DNA of 8,350 nt from an uncultured Mesorhizobium sp. (GCA_950071955.1 CATMOC010000143.1:1-8350), one strand, 5' to 3'; numbered from the stretch's first letter, positions 1 through 5,605 are shown. Made by a program: numbers and translations. Notes: generated by a model not told the origin, from the letters alone.

Positions 1-66
1 GATACCCGCGATGATCAGGCTGGCGGCGATCGCAGGAGCCAGAAACTGAAGGATCGCCCACTCCAC
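1..66 (-). CDS. Putative metal-ion ABC transporter permease, N-terminal fragment (runs off the window)
   Basis: Seen: a GTG at 66-64 opens a frame that stays open to the window edge (22 codons). It encodes V-E-W-A-I-L-Q-F-L-A-P-A-I-A-A-S-L-I-I-A-G-I, a hydrophobic stretch that looks like a first membrane segment. A purine-rich Shine-Dalgarno-like GGGAAGG lies just upstream, over the end of the preceding gene. The stop of that gene (TAG, 75-73) is only 6 bases before the GTG, the spacing expected of translationally coupled operon genes. Known: ABC-3 (ZnuB/MntB-type) permeases often begin with a short polar start and a hydrophobic segment of this kind, and follow the gene for their binding protein. 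Inference: this is the inner-membrane permease of a zinc or manganese importer. The preceding gene ends like a metal-binding SBP, which supports this. Any other polytopic membrane protein remains possible, because only 22 residues are visible. Confidence 0.5.
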   Translation of the reverse strand, partial: MEWAILQFLAPAIAASLIIAGI

Positions 67-72
67 GTCGCC

Positions 73-897
73 CTACCTTCCCGCAGCCTGCCGTAGCGCG
101 TCCGCCAGCAGATTGACGTTGTACTCGAACAACTCAAGGTAGTCGGTCACCTCCTTCATGGTGACGTTCGCCTCCGCAAGCAGGACGGATTCCGCGCGAC
201 GCCAGGACAGCAGCCGGCGCAAATCCGACAGATAGTCCGCCGGATCCTCCTTCGGACGCTCTTTCAGCCCCTTGTACTCGATCAGGAACGGGACAGCGTC
301 TATCCGAAAGCCCGAGACGCCGAGCTGGAGCCAGAAGCCCATGATCTTGTCGATCTCTTCCCGCACTTCGGGATTGGCGGTGTTGAGATCGGCCTGATGC
401 CTGTAGAAGCGGTGCAGGTACCAGCTCTTCGCCTTGCGGTCGTAAGTCCAGATCGCCTTCTGTACGCCGGGGAAGACGACGCCTTCGTGGATGTTCTCCG
501 GCTTTTCGTCCGACCAGACGTACCAATCCCTGTACGGCGAGTTCGGGTCGCCGCGCGCGCTCTGGAACCAGGGATGGTCGATGGAGGTGTGGTTCACGAC
601 CAGATCGACGAGGACGCGCATGCCCCGGTCGTGTGCCGCGCGGGTGAAGGCTACGAAGTCGCCCAGAGAGCCGAGCCGCGGATCGACGCCGTAGAAATCC
701 GAGATGTCGTATCCATTGTCCCGGTTGGGGCTCGGATAGAACGGCAGCAGCCAGATGCAGTTGGCGCCGAGCGACTCTATATAGTCGAGCCGGTCCGCGA
801 GCCCGCGGAAATCGCCGACGCCGTCGCCGTTCGAATCCATGAAGGCGTCCACGTCGACGCAATAGATGACCGCGTTCTTGTACCAGAGGTCCAGCAT
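73..897 (-). CDS. Truncated GH13 (trehalose-synthase-like) protein with a foreign C-terminal tail; probable gene fusion
   Basis: Reading from ATG 897 gives 274 aa; a TTG two codons upstream (903) is also possible, but GGGACGGG sits 7 bases before the ATG. Residues 1-~245 are the N-terminal part of a GH13 (beta/alpha)8 barrel resembling trehalose synthase/alpha-amylase: the DSNGDGVGD calcium-loop motif (21-29), region I DLVVNH (98-103), region II GFRIDAVPF with nucleophile Asp200, and region III LLAEAN with acid/base Glu242. Family members are usually about 500 residues or more. Region IV (NHD, the transition-state-stabilising Asp), the rest of the barrel and domain C are missing, so the enzyme is probably inactive. 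The tail from ~247 (VTDYLELFEYNVNLLADAL...) does not look like GH13. It resembles the last helix of metal ABC substrate-binding proteins (pattern YLxLxxxNxxxLxxAL). The downstream gene looks like a metal permease, which fits that reading. Inference: in-frame fusion by deletion, or an assembly chimera, with the junction around 135-165. It lies 83 bp after the alpha-glucosidase gene and probably shares its transcript. Confidence 0.8.
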   Translation of the reverse strand: MLDLWYKNAVIYCVDVDAFMDSNGDGVGDFRGLADRLDYIESLGANCIWLLPFYPSPNRDNGYDISDFYGVDPRLGSLGDFVAFTRAAHDRGMRVLVDLVVNHTSIDHPWFQSARGDPNSPYRDWYVWSDEKPENIHEGVVFPGVQKAIWTYDRKAKSWYLHRFYRHQADLNTANPEVREEIDKIMGFWLQLGVSGFRIDAVPFLIEYKGLKERPKEDPADYLSDLRRLLSWRRAESVLLAEANVTMKEVTDYLELFEYNVNLLADALRQAAGR

Positions 898-980
898 CGG
901 CAAACCCGTCCCGTTTCAATGTGGCATGACAACGGTTCCCGCGCGGTCACGTTCCGGTGCTCGGAGGGCACTTCGATTGG

Positions 981-2576
981 TCAAACCTCACCGAGCGTCA
1001 CCAGAATCCCCTCGTTCGGCCGCAGCGCCACCGAACCATCCAGTTCCTCGCCGGTGCGGTCCAGAGCCGTGGAAAGCACGATGCGTGCCTTCGTTCCGCG
1101 GGGCAATGCGCTGGAACGGTTCTCCTGGCTGAAGTTCAGGGCGATGCGGAAGCGCTCGTCGCCGTGGCGGCGCTCGTAGGCAAGGACATTTCCCTCGGTG
1201 CCGCCGAGTTCGAAGGAACCGACCCTCAAGGCGGCATGGCTTTGACGGAAATGGATCAACTGGTGATAGAGCGCCAGGATCGAGTGCTCGTCCTCGCGAA
1301 GGCAGGCGACGTTGCATTCCCGGTGATCCATGGCGAGCGGGAGCCAGGGCTTTCCTCCGGTGAAACCCGCATTGTCCGTGGGTTCCCACTGCATCGGCGT
1401 CCGGGCCGGATCGCGCCCCAGGCCCAGACCCGGCTCGTTCTTCTCCCACGGATCCTGGACGGCCTCGGGCGGGATCTGGACGTTACCGAGACCGATCTCT
1501 TCGCCGTAGTACATGGTGGGCGTTCCGCGAAGGGTCAGGAGCAGCATCCCGGCGAGCCGCGCCTGTTCCAGCCCAACGCGGGTGGCGATCCTCTTCTGGT
1601 CGTGGTTGCCCAGGACCCAGTTCGGCCAGCCGCCGTAGGGGAGCTTGTCCTCGTATTCGACAATCAGCCTGGCGATCTCCTCCGCGCGCCAGCTGGCCTG
1701 GAGTAGCTGGAAGTTGAACGGCAGGTGCGCGCCCTTCAGATCCGCGCCATAATAGGCGACAAGCCGCTCGAGTGGCAGGTAGATCTCGCCGATCAGGACA
1801 CGTTCGGGATATTCCTGCAGGACCGACCGCATCTCGGCGATCACCTCATGCACCTCCGGCTGGTCCGCGGAGTAGACCTGCAGGAACCGGTTGATTTCCG
1901 CCTGGCCGGGCTGGAAGGAGGGGTTCGGCGGGTTGTCGCGGAACCGCTCGTCCTTGATGAGGTGCCAGATGACGTCGACGCGGAACCCGTCGACACCGCG
2001 GTCGAGCCAGAAGCGCATGGCATCGTACATGGCTTCGCGGACTTCGGGATTGCGCCAGTTGAGGTCGGGCTGCTCTTTCAGGAATGCGTGATAGTAGTAC
2101 TGGCCGGTGGCCTCGTCCCACTGCCAGGCGGAGCCGCCAAAATTGCTGATCCAGTTGTTGGGCGGGCCGCCATCGGGAGCGGCGTCGCGCCAGATGTACC
2201 AGTCGCGTTTGTCGTTGTCCCGCGACTGGCGGCTTCGTTGAAACCAGGGATGTTCCTCGGAGGTGTGGTTCGGCACGAAATCGAGGATCACCTTGAGATC
2301 GCGGGCGTGCGCATCTTCCACCAGCCGCTCGAAGTCCTCCATAGTCCCGAACATCGGATCGACGCCACGATAGTCGCAGACGTCGTAGCCGAAATCGGCC
2401 ATGGGCGAGGGATAGAAGGGCGAGATCCAGATGGCCTCGACGCCGAGCCAGGCAAGATAGTCGAGCCGGCGGCGAATGCCTTCCAGGTCGCCGATCCCGT
2501 CTTCGTTGGTGTCCTGAAAGGATCGCGGATAGATCTGGTAGACGATCCCGCGCTTCCACCAGGTCTGGTCCGGCAT
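981..2576 (-). CDS. GH13 alpha-glucosidase (probable alpha-1,4-specific), cytoplasmic
   Basis: Complete 531-aa glycoside hydrolase family 13 enzyme that releases glucose from maltose or short malto-oligosaccharides. Start ATG 2576 is preferred over an in-frame ATG 11 codons upstream (2609), because GGGAG lies 7 bases before it and the family typically begins with a motif like WWKRGIVYQIYPRSF. Seen: calcium-loop DTNEDGIGD (22-30), region I DFVPNH (99-104), region II GFRVDV with nucleophile Asp201, region III LIGEIY with acid/base Glu264, and region IV GNHD with Asp326. Domain B is inserted after region I (~105-175), followed by RTPMQW (392-397) and a C-terminal beta domain from ~460. There is no signal peptide, so it is cytoplasmic. 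Valine directly after the nucleophile (RVDV) is, in characterised enzymes, associated with alpha-1,4 rather than alpha-1,6 preference; applying that here is inference. It is a distant paralogue of the truncated GH13 gene immediately downstream, suggesting an ancestral alpha-glucan or trehalose utilisation cluster. Length and catalytic residues look intact. Confidence 0.93.
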   Translation of the reverse strand: MPDQTWWKRGIVYQIYPRSFQDTNEDGIGDLEGIRRRLDYLAWLGVEAIWISPFYPSPMADFGYDVCDYRGVDPMFGTMEDFERLVEDAHARDLKVILDFVPNHTSEEHPWFQRSRQSRDNDKRDWYIWRDAAPDGGPPNNWISNFGGSAWQWDEATGQYYYHAFLKEQPDLNWRNPEVREAMYDAMRFWLDRGVDGFRVDVIWHLIKDERFRDNPPNPSFQPGQAEINRFLQVYSADQPEVHEVIAEMRSVLQEYPERVLIGEIYLPLERLVAYYGADLKGAHLPFNFQLLQASWRAEEIARLIVEYEDKLPYGGWPNWVLGNHDQKRIATRVGLEQARLAGMLLLTLRGTPTMYYGEEIGLGNVQIPPEAVQDPWEKNEPGLGLGRDPARTPMQWEPTDNAGFTGGKPWLPLAMDHRECNVACLREDEHSILALYHQLIHFRQSHAALRVGSFELGGTEGNVLAYERRHGDERFRIALNFSQENRSSALPRGTKARIVLSTALDRTGEELDGSVALRPNEGILVTLGEV

Positions 2577-2668
2577 GTGAGCACTCCCGTGGCTGTTCAC
2601 AGGATGCAATACACCGCGCCCGCAAACTGTTCCGAGCGGAATGCGCCTGAATGACCCATCGGGTCACG

Positions 2669-2705
2669 CGATCGTGCCGGACCCTTGCCGGATCCGGCAC
2701 GATCG
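2669..2705. repeat. Strong 13-bp inverted repeat after the L,D-transpeptidase gene (possible 3'-end hairpin)
   Basis: A perfect 13-bp inverted repeat (arms 2669-2681 and 2693-2705, starting CGATCGTGCCGGA) with an 11-base loop lies 38 bases downstream of the ldt stop, between two minus-strand genes. A second small hairpin follows on the minus strand (2666-2652: TGACCC, ATC loop, GGGTCA). Neither is followed by a T-run on the minus strand, so this is not a textbook intrinsic terminator. It could be an mRNA 3'-end protecting hairpin, a Rho-dependent end, or a protein-binding palindrome upstream of the alpha-glucosidase gene. Confidence 0.6.
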
Positions 2706-2742
2706 AAGGGTTGTCGCCGTGATCGGGCAACCCAGGCTTTTC

Positions 2743-3363
2743 CTAGAGGACGATGACCTTGGCGCCGTTCTCGGCCCGCTCGTAGAGGTCGATGATGTCC
2801 TGGTTGATCAGCCTGATGCAGCCCGACGACATCGCCTGGCCGATGGAATTCCACTCCGGCGTGCCGTGCAGGCGGTATCCGGTATCGCCGCCCTTGTTGA
2901 ACAGATAGAGCGCCCGTGCGCCAAGCGGGTTCATCAGACCGGGCGGCATGCCGCCGCGCCATTTTGCAAGCTCCGGCTGCCGGCCTATCATTTCCGACGG
3001 CGGGGTCCAGGTCGGCCACTCGCGCTTCATGGCCACCCGCGCGGTGCCCTTCCACTCGAAGCCCTCGCGCCCGACGCCGATGCCGTAGCGCATTGCCTTG
3101 CCTTCCGGCATGACGAAATAGAGGAACTTCTCGTTCGTATCGACGATGATGGTGCCCGGCTTCTCCTTGGTGTCGTAACGGACGGTCTGCCGATGATACT
3201 TCCGCGGCACCTTCGAGATGGGGATGGACGGCAGCTGGTAGCCGGAATCCTTCTTCGATCCGTACGAAGAAGAAAACATGCTGATGGTGCCGTCGGACGT
3301 ACAGCCCGCGAGTGCCGTCGCCAGTGCCAACCCCGCCGCGACGACGATTGCTCTTGTTCTCAT
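2743..3363 (-). CDS. L,D-transpeptidase, YkuD domain, predicted lipoprotein
   Basis: A 206-aa protein. Residues 1-20 form a lipoprotein signal (MRTR, hydrophobic core, then LAGC), so Cys21 is the predicted lipidated residue and the protein should be membrane-anchored facing the periplasm. A low-complexity linker (~22-60) precedes the YkuD fold (~70-206). Catalytic motif: His166 in RLHGT and SSGCIRL (179-185) with nucleophile Cys182 and Arg184. YkuD enzymes form 3-3 cross-links in peptidoglycan or attach proteins to it; which reaction this one performs is not visible. Start ATG 3363 is supported by GGGA 7 bases upstream and by the signal sequence beginning there. It is divergently oriented from mmcB across 262 bp. 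The downstream alpha-glucosidase is separated by 166 bp with a strong palindrome, so the two may not be in one operon. The SSGC form of the motif, in place of SHGC, is common in this family and is not a defect. Confidence 0.92.
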   Translation of the reverse strand: MRTRAIVVAAGLALATALAGCTSDGTISMFSSSYGSKKDSGYQLPSIPISKVPRKYHRQTVRYDTKEKPGTIIVDTNEKFLYFVMPEGKAMRYGIGVGREGFEWKGTARVAMKREWPTWTPPSEMIGRQPELAKWRGGMPPGLMNPLGARALYLFNKGGDTGYRLHGTPEWNSIGQAMSSGCIRLINQDIIDLYERAENGAKVIVL

Positions 3364-3625
3364 GCTTCGATCCCGATTGAAGGCCCTGCCCGATTCGAGC
3401 CATGATTAGGTCCGAAATCTTAACGGCAGTTTACCTTGATTTTGCCAAGCCTCATCGGCACCGGCGCGTCCCCACGGGCGGAATTCAGCCACAATTATTG
3501 CAGATCGGCAACATTTTCGTTCCCCGAGCCCCGACCGGTCCCGCGACCGGCGCCATGGCAGGAGCTTTTATGCACCGGCTGGGCGGAAGGTTTCGCTTCG
3601 AACCCGTTGGTGGCATTCTGCGCCG
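3364..3625. promoter_or_regulatory. Divergent intergenic region between the L,D-transpeptidase gene and mmcB
   Basis: This 262-bp spacer must carry the promoters of two divergent genes. It is locally AT-richer than the flanks (around 3411-3450 and 3483-3520), as promoters in high-GC genomes often are. A single GATTC (GANTC) site lies at 3392-3396, about 30 bases from the ldt start. I could not pick convincing -35/-10 pairs on either strand. No GTTC-N7-GTTC alphaproteobacterial LexA box is visible upstream of mmcB. Short open frames across it look like chance. Confidence 0.5.
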
Positions 3626-4126
3626 ATGCCTATTGTCTCGCCGATTCCTTACAATCCCCTCGCCGACGGCCGCCAGTCGGAACGCGCCCTTCTGGTCCGG
3701 CGCGGCGTGCAGCGCATGCTCCTGCAGATGAACGCGCACGTCCTGCCGGAGCTTTCGCTCGCGTCCGGCCGGCGGGCCGATCTGATCGCGATCACCCGCA
3801 ATGCCGAGATCTGGATCATCGAGATCAAGTCCTCGGTGGAAGATTTCCGCGTCGACCGGAAATGGCCGGAGTACCGGCTTAACTCGGACCGCTTCTTCTT
3901 CGCCACGCACCCCGAGGTCCCGGCGTCGATCTTTCCGGAGGAATGCGGGTTCATCCTGTCCGACGGCTACGGCGCGGAGGTGGTCCGCGACGCCCCGGAG
4001 CATCGGCTGGCGCCGGCGACCCGTAAGTCTCTTTTGATGCGGTTCGCACGGGCGGGTGCCTCGCGACTGCTCGCCGCCGAACTGGCCGGCGTTCCGGTGC
4101 CGTCGATCGAAGGCGAGAGCGACTGA
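3626..4126 (+). CDS. mmcB: MmcB family DNA repair protein (PD-(D/E)XK nuclease-like)
   Basis: A 166-aa protein with the layout of the alphaproteobacterial MmcB family. RQSERALLVRRGVQRMLL (16-33) is an N-terminal helix. It is followed by ELSL (Glu42), RRADLIAI (Asp52) and IWIIEIKSS (Glu66-Ile-Lys68), which match the D...(E/D)xK metal-binding core of restriction-endonuclease-like folds. A family-typical segment DFRVDRKWPEYRLNSDRFFF (73-92) comes next. Known: mmcB of Caulobacter crescentus is an SOS-associated gene linked to DNA-damage tolerance with ImuB/DnaE2; biochemical activity is not established. The start ATG 3626 has only a weak Shine-Dalgarno (GGTGG, about 12 bases upstream), but it is the only one giving the usual family length and N-terminus. 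The gene stands alone: divergent from ldt, with 320 bp to rpsT. No LexA box is recognisable upstream by eye. Confidence 0.88.
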   Translation: MPIVSPIPYNPLADGRQSERALLVRRGVQRMLLQMNAHVLPELSLASGRRADLIAITRNAEIWIIEIKSSVEDFRVDRKWPEYRLNSDRFFFATHPEVPASIFPEECGFILSDGYGAEVVRDAPEHRLAPATRKSLLMRFARAGASRLLAAELAGVPVPSIEGESD

Positions 4127-4180
4127 CCGCAACGGCACGCCGCCGGACCGTCCAATTCGGGAGAGGCCACGGACGCCGTA

Positions 4181-4201
4181 GCGTCGGGAAGACGCGCTTT
4201 T
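4181..4201 (+). terminator. Weak intrinsic terminator candidate for mmcB
   Basis: A 5-bp perfect stem GCGTC/GACGC (4181-4185, 4191-4195) with loop GGGAA is followed by GC and four T residues (4198-4201), 55 bases past the mmcB stop. The stem is short, so termination efficiency is doubtful. Confidence 0.4.
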
Positions 4202-4322
4202 GAAGCACCGCCTGACCGATGCGATCATCGAACCCCGGCCGGTCCAGCGGAATGCTCGGCGCGTCCAGCGGCGAACCTGAATCAGCGGCCGCTATCCCGG
4301 CGTATTTCCGGGCGGGAAGGCG
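4202..4322. other. Noncoding spacer upstream of the rpsT promoter
   Basis: GC-rich sequence without a credible reading frame on either strand. The only structure seen is a 9-base direct repeat GTCCAGCGG (copies near 4241 and 4264) and a small CCCGG/CCGGG hairpin (4296-4312) without a T-run. No gene is supported here. Confidence 0.5.
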
Positions 4323-4351
4323 TTGACGCGTAGCCGAAGCTCGATTATAAG
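4323..4351 (+). promoter_or_regulatory. Strong sigma70-type promoter for rpsT
   Basis: TTGACG (4323-4328, 5 of 6 to the -35 consensus) is separated by exactly 17 bases from TATAAG (4346-4351, 5 of 6 to the -10 consensus). Predicted transcription start is about 4358, giving a leader of ~90 nt before the rpsT ATG. A near-consensus promoter suits a highly expressed ribosomal-protein gene. Assigned by motif only. Confidence 0.7.
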
Positions 4352-4364
4352 CCCGCACCACTGA

Positions 4365-4394
4365 GGCGGCCCATCCGGCCGCCCGTTTGTTTTC
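4365..4394 (+). promoter_or_regulatory. Leader hairpin with T-rich tail in the rpsT 5' UTR
   Basis: A 7-bp perfect stem GGCGGCC/GGCCGCC (4365-4371 and 4377-4383) with loop CATCC is followed by CGTTTGTTTT (4384-4393). It has terminator-like architecture but lies within about 10-35 nt of the predicted transcription start of rpsT. It could be an early attenuator, an S20-responsive element, a 5'-stabilising stem, or a terminator for transcripts arriving from upstream. Confidence 0.45.
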
Positions 4395-4446
4395 GCGCCT
4401 GCCGGCACCGGAGTGGCGCGGACCGTTTGACAACGAGAGAGGCACC

Positions 4447-4713
4447 ATGGCCAATACGAGCTCGGCCAAGAAGGCTACGCGCAAGATCGCCCGCCGGACC
4501 GAAGTTAACAAGAACCGCCGTTCGCGCGTGCGGACCTTCGTCCGCAAGGTCGAGGAGGCGCTGGCTTCCGGAGACAAGGCGGCGGCCGAGATGGCTTTCA
4601 AGGACGCGCAGCCTGAGCTGATGCGCGCCGCGACGAAAGGCGTCCTGCACAGGAACACCGCGTCCAGGAAAGTGTCCCGGCTGGCGCAGCGTTTGAAGGC
4701 TCTTGGCGCCTGA
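4447..4713 (+). CDS. rpsT: 30S ribosomal protein S20
   Basis: An 88-aa, Lys/Arg-rich helical protein ([27 protein letters not shown] at the N-terminus is given here only by its hallmark pieces SAKKATRK and NKNRRSR, residues 6-27). It carries the family's later motifs [11 protein letters not shown] and [16 protein letters not shown] (64-79). S20 binds 16S rRNA early in small-subunit assembly. Start ATG 4447 is chosen over an upstream in-frame ATG (4387) because it gives the canonical N-terminus and length, and because GAGAGG lies just upstream (4437-4442). The gene is monocistronic by appearance: a strong promoter at 4323-4351 and a clear intrinsic terminator at 4747-4772. The rpsT-dnaA neighbourhood is common in alphaproteobacteria. 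Nothing unusual in the protein. Confidence 0.97.
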   Translation: MANTSSAKKATRKIARRTEVNKNRRSRVRTFVRKVEEALASGDKAAAEMAFKDAQPELMRAATKGVLHRNTASRKVSRLAQRLKALGA

Positions 4714-4746
4714 CGCATCGTCACAACGGCTAAGCAATTCTTGATG

Positions 4747-4772
4747 AAGCCCGGCGGCGACGCCGGGCTTTT
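4747..4772 (+). terminator. Intrinsic terminator of rpsT
   Basis: A perfect 10-bp GC-rich stem (4747-4756 pairing with 4761-4770, left arm AAGCCCGGCG) is closed by a GCGA tetraloop of GNRA type and runs into TTTT (4769-4772) and then CGTTT. It lies 33 bases past the rpsT stop. It should insulate dnaA from rpsT transcription. Confidence 0.88.
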
Positions 4773-4779
4773 CGTTTGC

Positions 4780-5130
4780 GTACAAGGGCTTGCATATGGC
4801 TATATGGGGCGGTCCGAAAACCACGCGCGATTTCGTTTGCCGGCATAACCATCCGGCGCAGTCAGGTAGGGACGGGTGCCCTTGAACCCCGCAAGTGACA
4901 CGCCGGATTTATTGAACGAAAACAGTGTCTTGCGGAAGGATGTCCACAGCTTGTTCATCGAGCGTCCCGCCCCCGCGTGAATTAAATATGTCAAGTAGAA
5001 AATTATCATTTTTTTAATAGCCGCATACGCAAAATACCCGGTTTGGGAAAAGGTTGATTCACAAAGCAATTATCCGAACGGTTGAGTCGGGCACCACGAA
5101 TTCAACCCCTCCGGCTGCCGTGATTCGTTA
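4780..5130. other. AT-rich candidate replication origin / dnaA upstream control region
   Basis: About 350 bp without a credible gene. 34 of 40 bases at 4981-5020 are A/T, in contrast to the GC-rich flanks. Degenerate DnaA-box-like 9-mers (consensus TTATNCACA) flank it: TGATTCACA at 5055-5063 (one mismatch), ATGTCCACA at 4940-4948 and TTATCCGAA at 5070-5078 (two mismatches each), and a weaker minus-strand match at 4976-4984. Three GANTC sites lie at 5056-5060, 5084-5088 and 5122-5126. Known: an AT-rich unwinding element beside DnaA boxes next to dnaA is a common origin layout, and GANTC is the CcrM methylation site used in alphaproteobacterial cell-cycle control. Many alphaproteobacteria, however, place oriC near hemE. 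Inference: either the origin or a DnaA/CcrM-responsive dnaA regulatory region; no box is perfect. Confidence 0.45.
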
Positions 5131-5150
5131 AAAAACCATGGCTCTCGGAC

Positions 5151-5179
5151 TTGCCCTTCAGGGCTGCATTTCCTAAACT
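5151..5179 (+). promoter_or_regulatory. dnaA: Candidate dnaA promoter
   Basis: TTGCCC (5151-5156), 17 bases, then TAAACT (5174-5179): 4 of 6 matches for each hexamer, optimal spacing, and a C before the TTG as in the alphaproteobacterial -35 CTTG. It lies 25 bases past the last of the three GANTC sites. If correct, the dnaA leader would be ~435 nt. Motif-level evidence only. Confidence 0.3.
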
Positions 5180-5241
5180 TCAAAGCATCGAAAGGGACAG
5201 GGCCGAGGGCCTTCATACCCAGAAAATTCGAACCGTTCGAA

Positions 5242-5471
5242 CGCCGGATCATTCCGGCGAACGCTAGAGTTTTGCCCTTTCGAGGCGGCGGTCAGCGTCG
5301 CGTTCAGCGTAAGGTGAGGACGAGTGTCTCTTGGCGTATGCGCCAGGACGGGGTTCTTGCGCTGTCCGGAACTGGGAAGGCGCGGGAGCGCCAAAGAGAG
5401 TGGGCACATGCCGCCTCGAGGGGCGGCATAGAAACGGGGACGCGTAACAACGAGTGCGGTCTCAGGCCGCG
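5242..5471 (+). promoter_or_regulatory. Hairpin-rich segment, probable structured dnaA 5' leader
   Basis: This noncoding stretch carries at least five stems in plus orientation. They are 5242-5248/5253-5259 (CGCCGGA arm, TCAT loop), 5330-5336/5341-5347 (TATG loop, one G-U), 5379-5383/5388-5392 (GGGA tetraloop of GNRA type), 5408-5415/5422-5429 (ATGCCGCC arm, 6-base loop) and 5456-5460/5466-5470. In addition, TCTCTT at 5327-5332 can pair with AAGAGA at 5394-5399, which would enclose the second and third stems in a multibranch structure. It does not match tRNA, tmRNA, SRP RNA or RNase P motifs that I could recognise. Inference: a folded dnaA leader, possibly controlling translation, or an independent small RNA. 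The open frame 5272-5565 across it is Arg-rich and looks spurious. Confidence 0.4.
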
Positions 5472-5575
5472 TAAGAAAATCGAGGACGTTCGCGACTGTT
5501 CGGTTGCGAGCGAGAGGGTAGCTTTGAGGAATGAAGAGGAACGAGGACATGTTCGGCGGGATTGAAACGGGGGAC
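5422..5575 (+). repeat. Imperfect 20-base direct repeat upstream of and within the extended dnaA frame
   Basis: Copies at 5422-5441 and 5555-5575 share the pattern GGCGGnATnGAAACGGGG followed by AC, with two substitutions and one extra G in the second copy, 133 bases apart. The second copy is also translated if dnaA starts at 5531, but is noncoding if it starts at 5621. Confidence 0.5.
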
Positions 5576-5605
5576 CGTGCGGGGCTCCCTTTCATTATCA
5601 ACAAC

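Noticed and set aside
397..1179. Long plus-strand open frames opposite the GH13 genes (also 957-1706 and 1725-2654)
   Set aside because: They lie antisense to genes with clear catalytic motifs, have no recognisable domains, and are the usual high-GC shadow frames.
2907..2926. The L,D-transpeptidase has SSGC instead of the textbook SHGC before the catalytic cysteine (SSGCIRL, Cys182)
   Set aside because: This variant is common among YkuD proteins of alphaproteobacteria, and the catalytic Cys, upstream His and Arg are all present, so it is not evidence of an inactive enzyme.
3500..3625. LexA (SOS) box upstream of mmcB, expected because Caulobacter mmcB is SOS-linked
   Set aside because: I looked for GTTC-N7-GTTC or GAAC-N7-GAAC and found neither in the spacer.
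4800..5252. Two short minus-strand frames (60 and 89 codons) across the dnaA upstream region
   Set aside because: They have no ribosome binding site and no recognisable domain, and they cross the AT-rich patch and the DnaA-box-like sites, so chance frames are more likely.
5272..5565. 97-codon plus-strand frame before dnaA as a possible leader peptide or small protein
   Set aside because: It is Arg/Gly-rich, coincides with several hairpins, overlaps the dnaA start region, and has no credible start signal.
5561..5571. ATTGAAACGGG recurs on the minus strand at 920-910 and resembles the end of CRISPR repeats
   Set aside because: Shared 11-mers are expected by chance in 8 kb, there is no regular spacing, and there are no spacers or cas genes.
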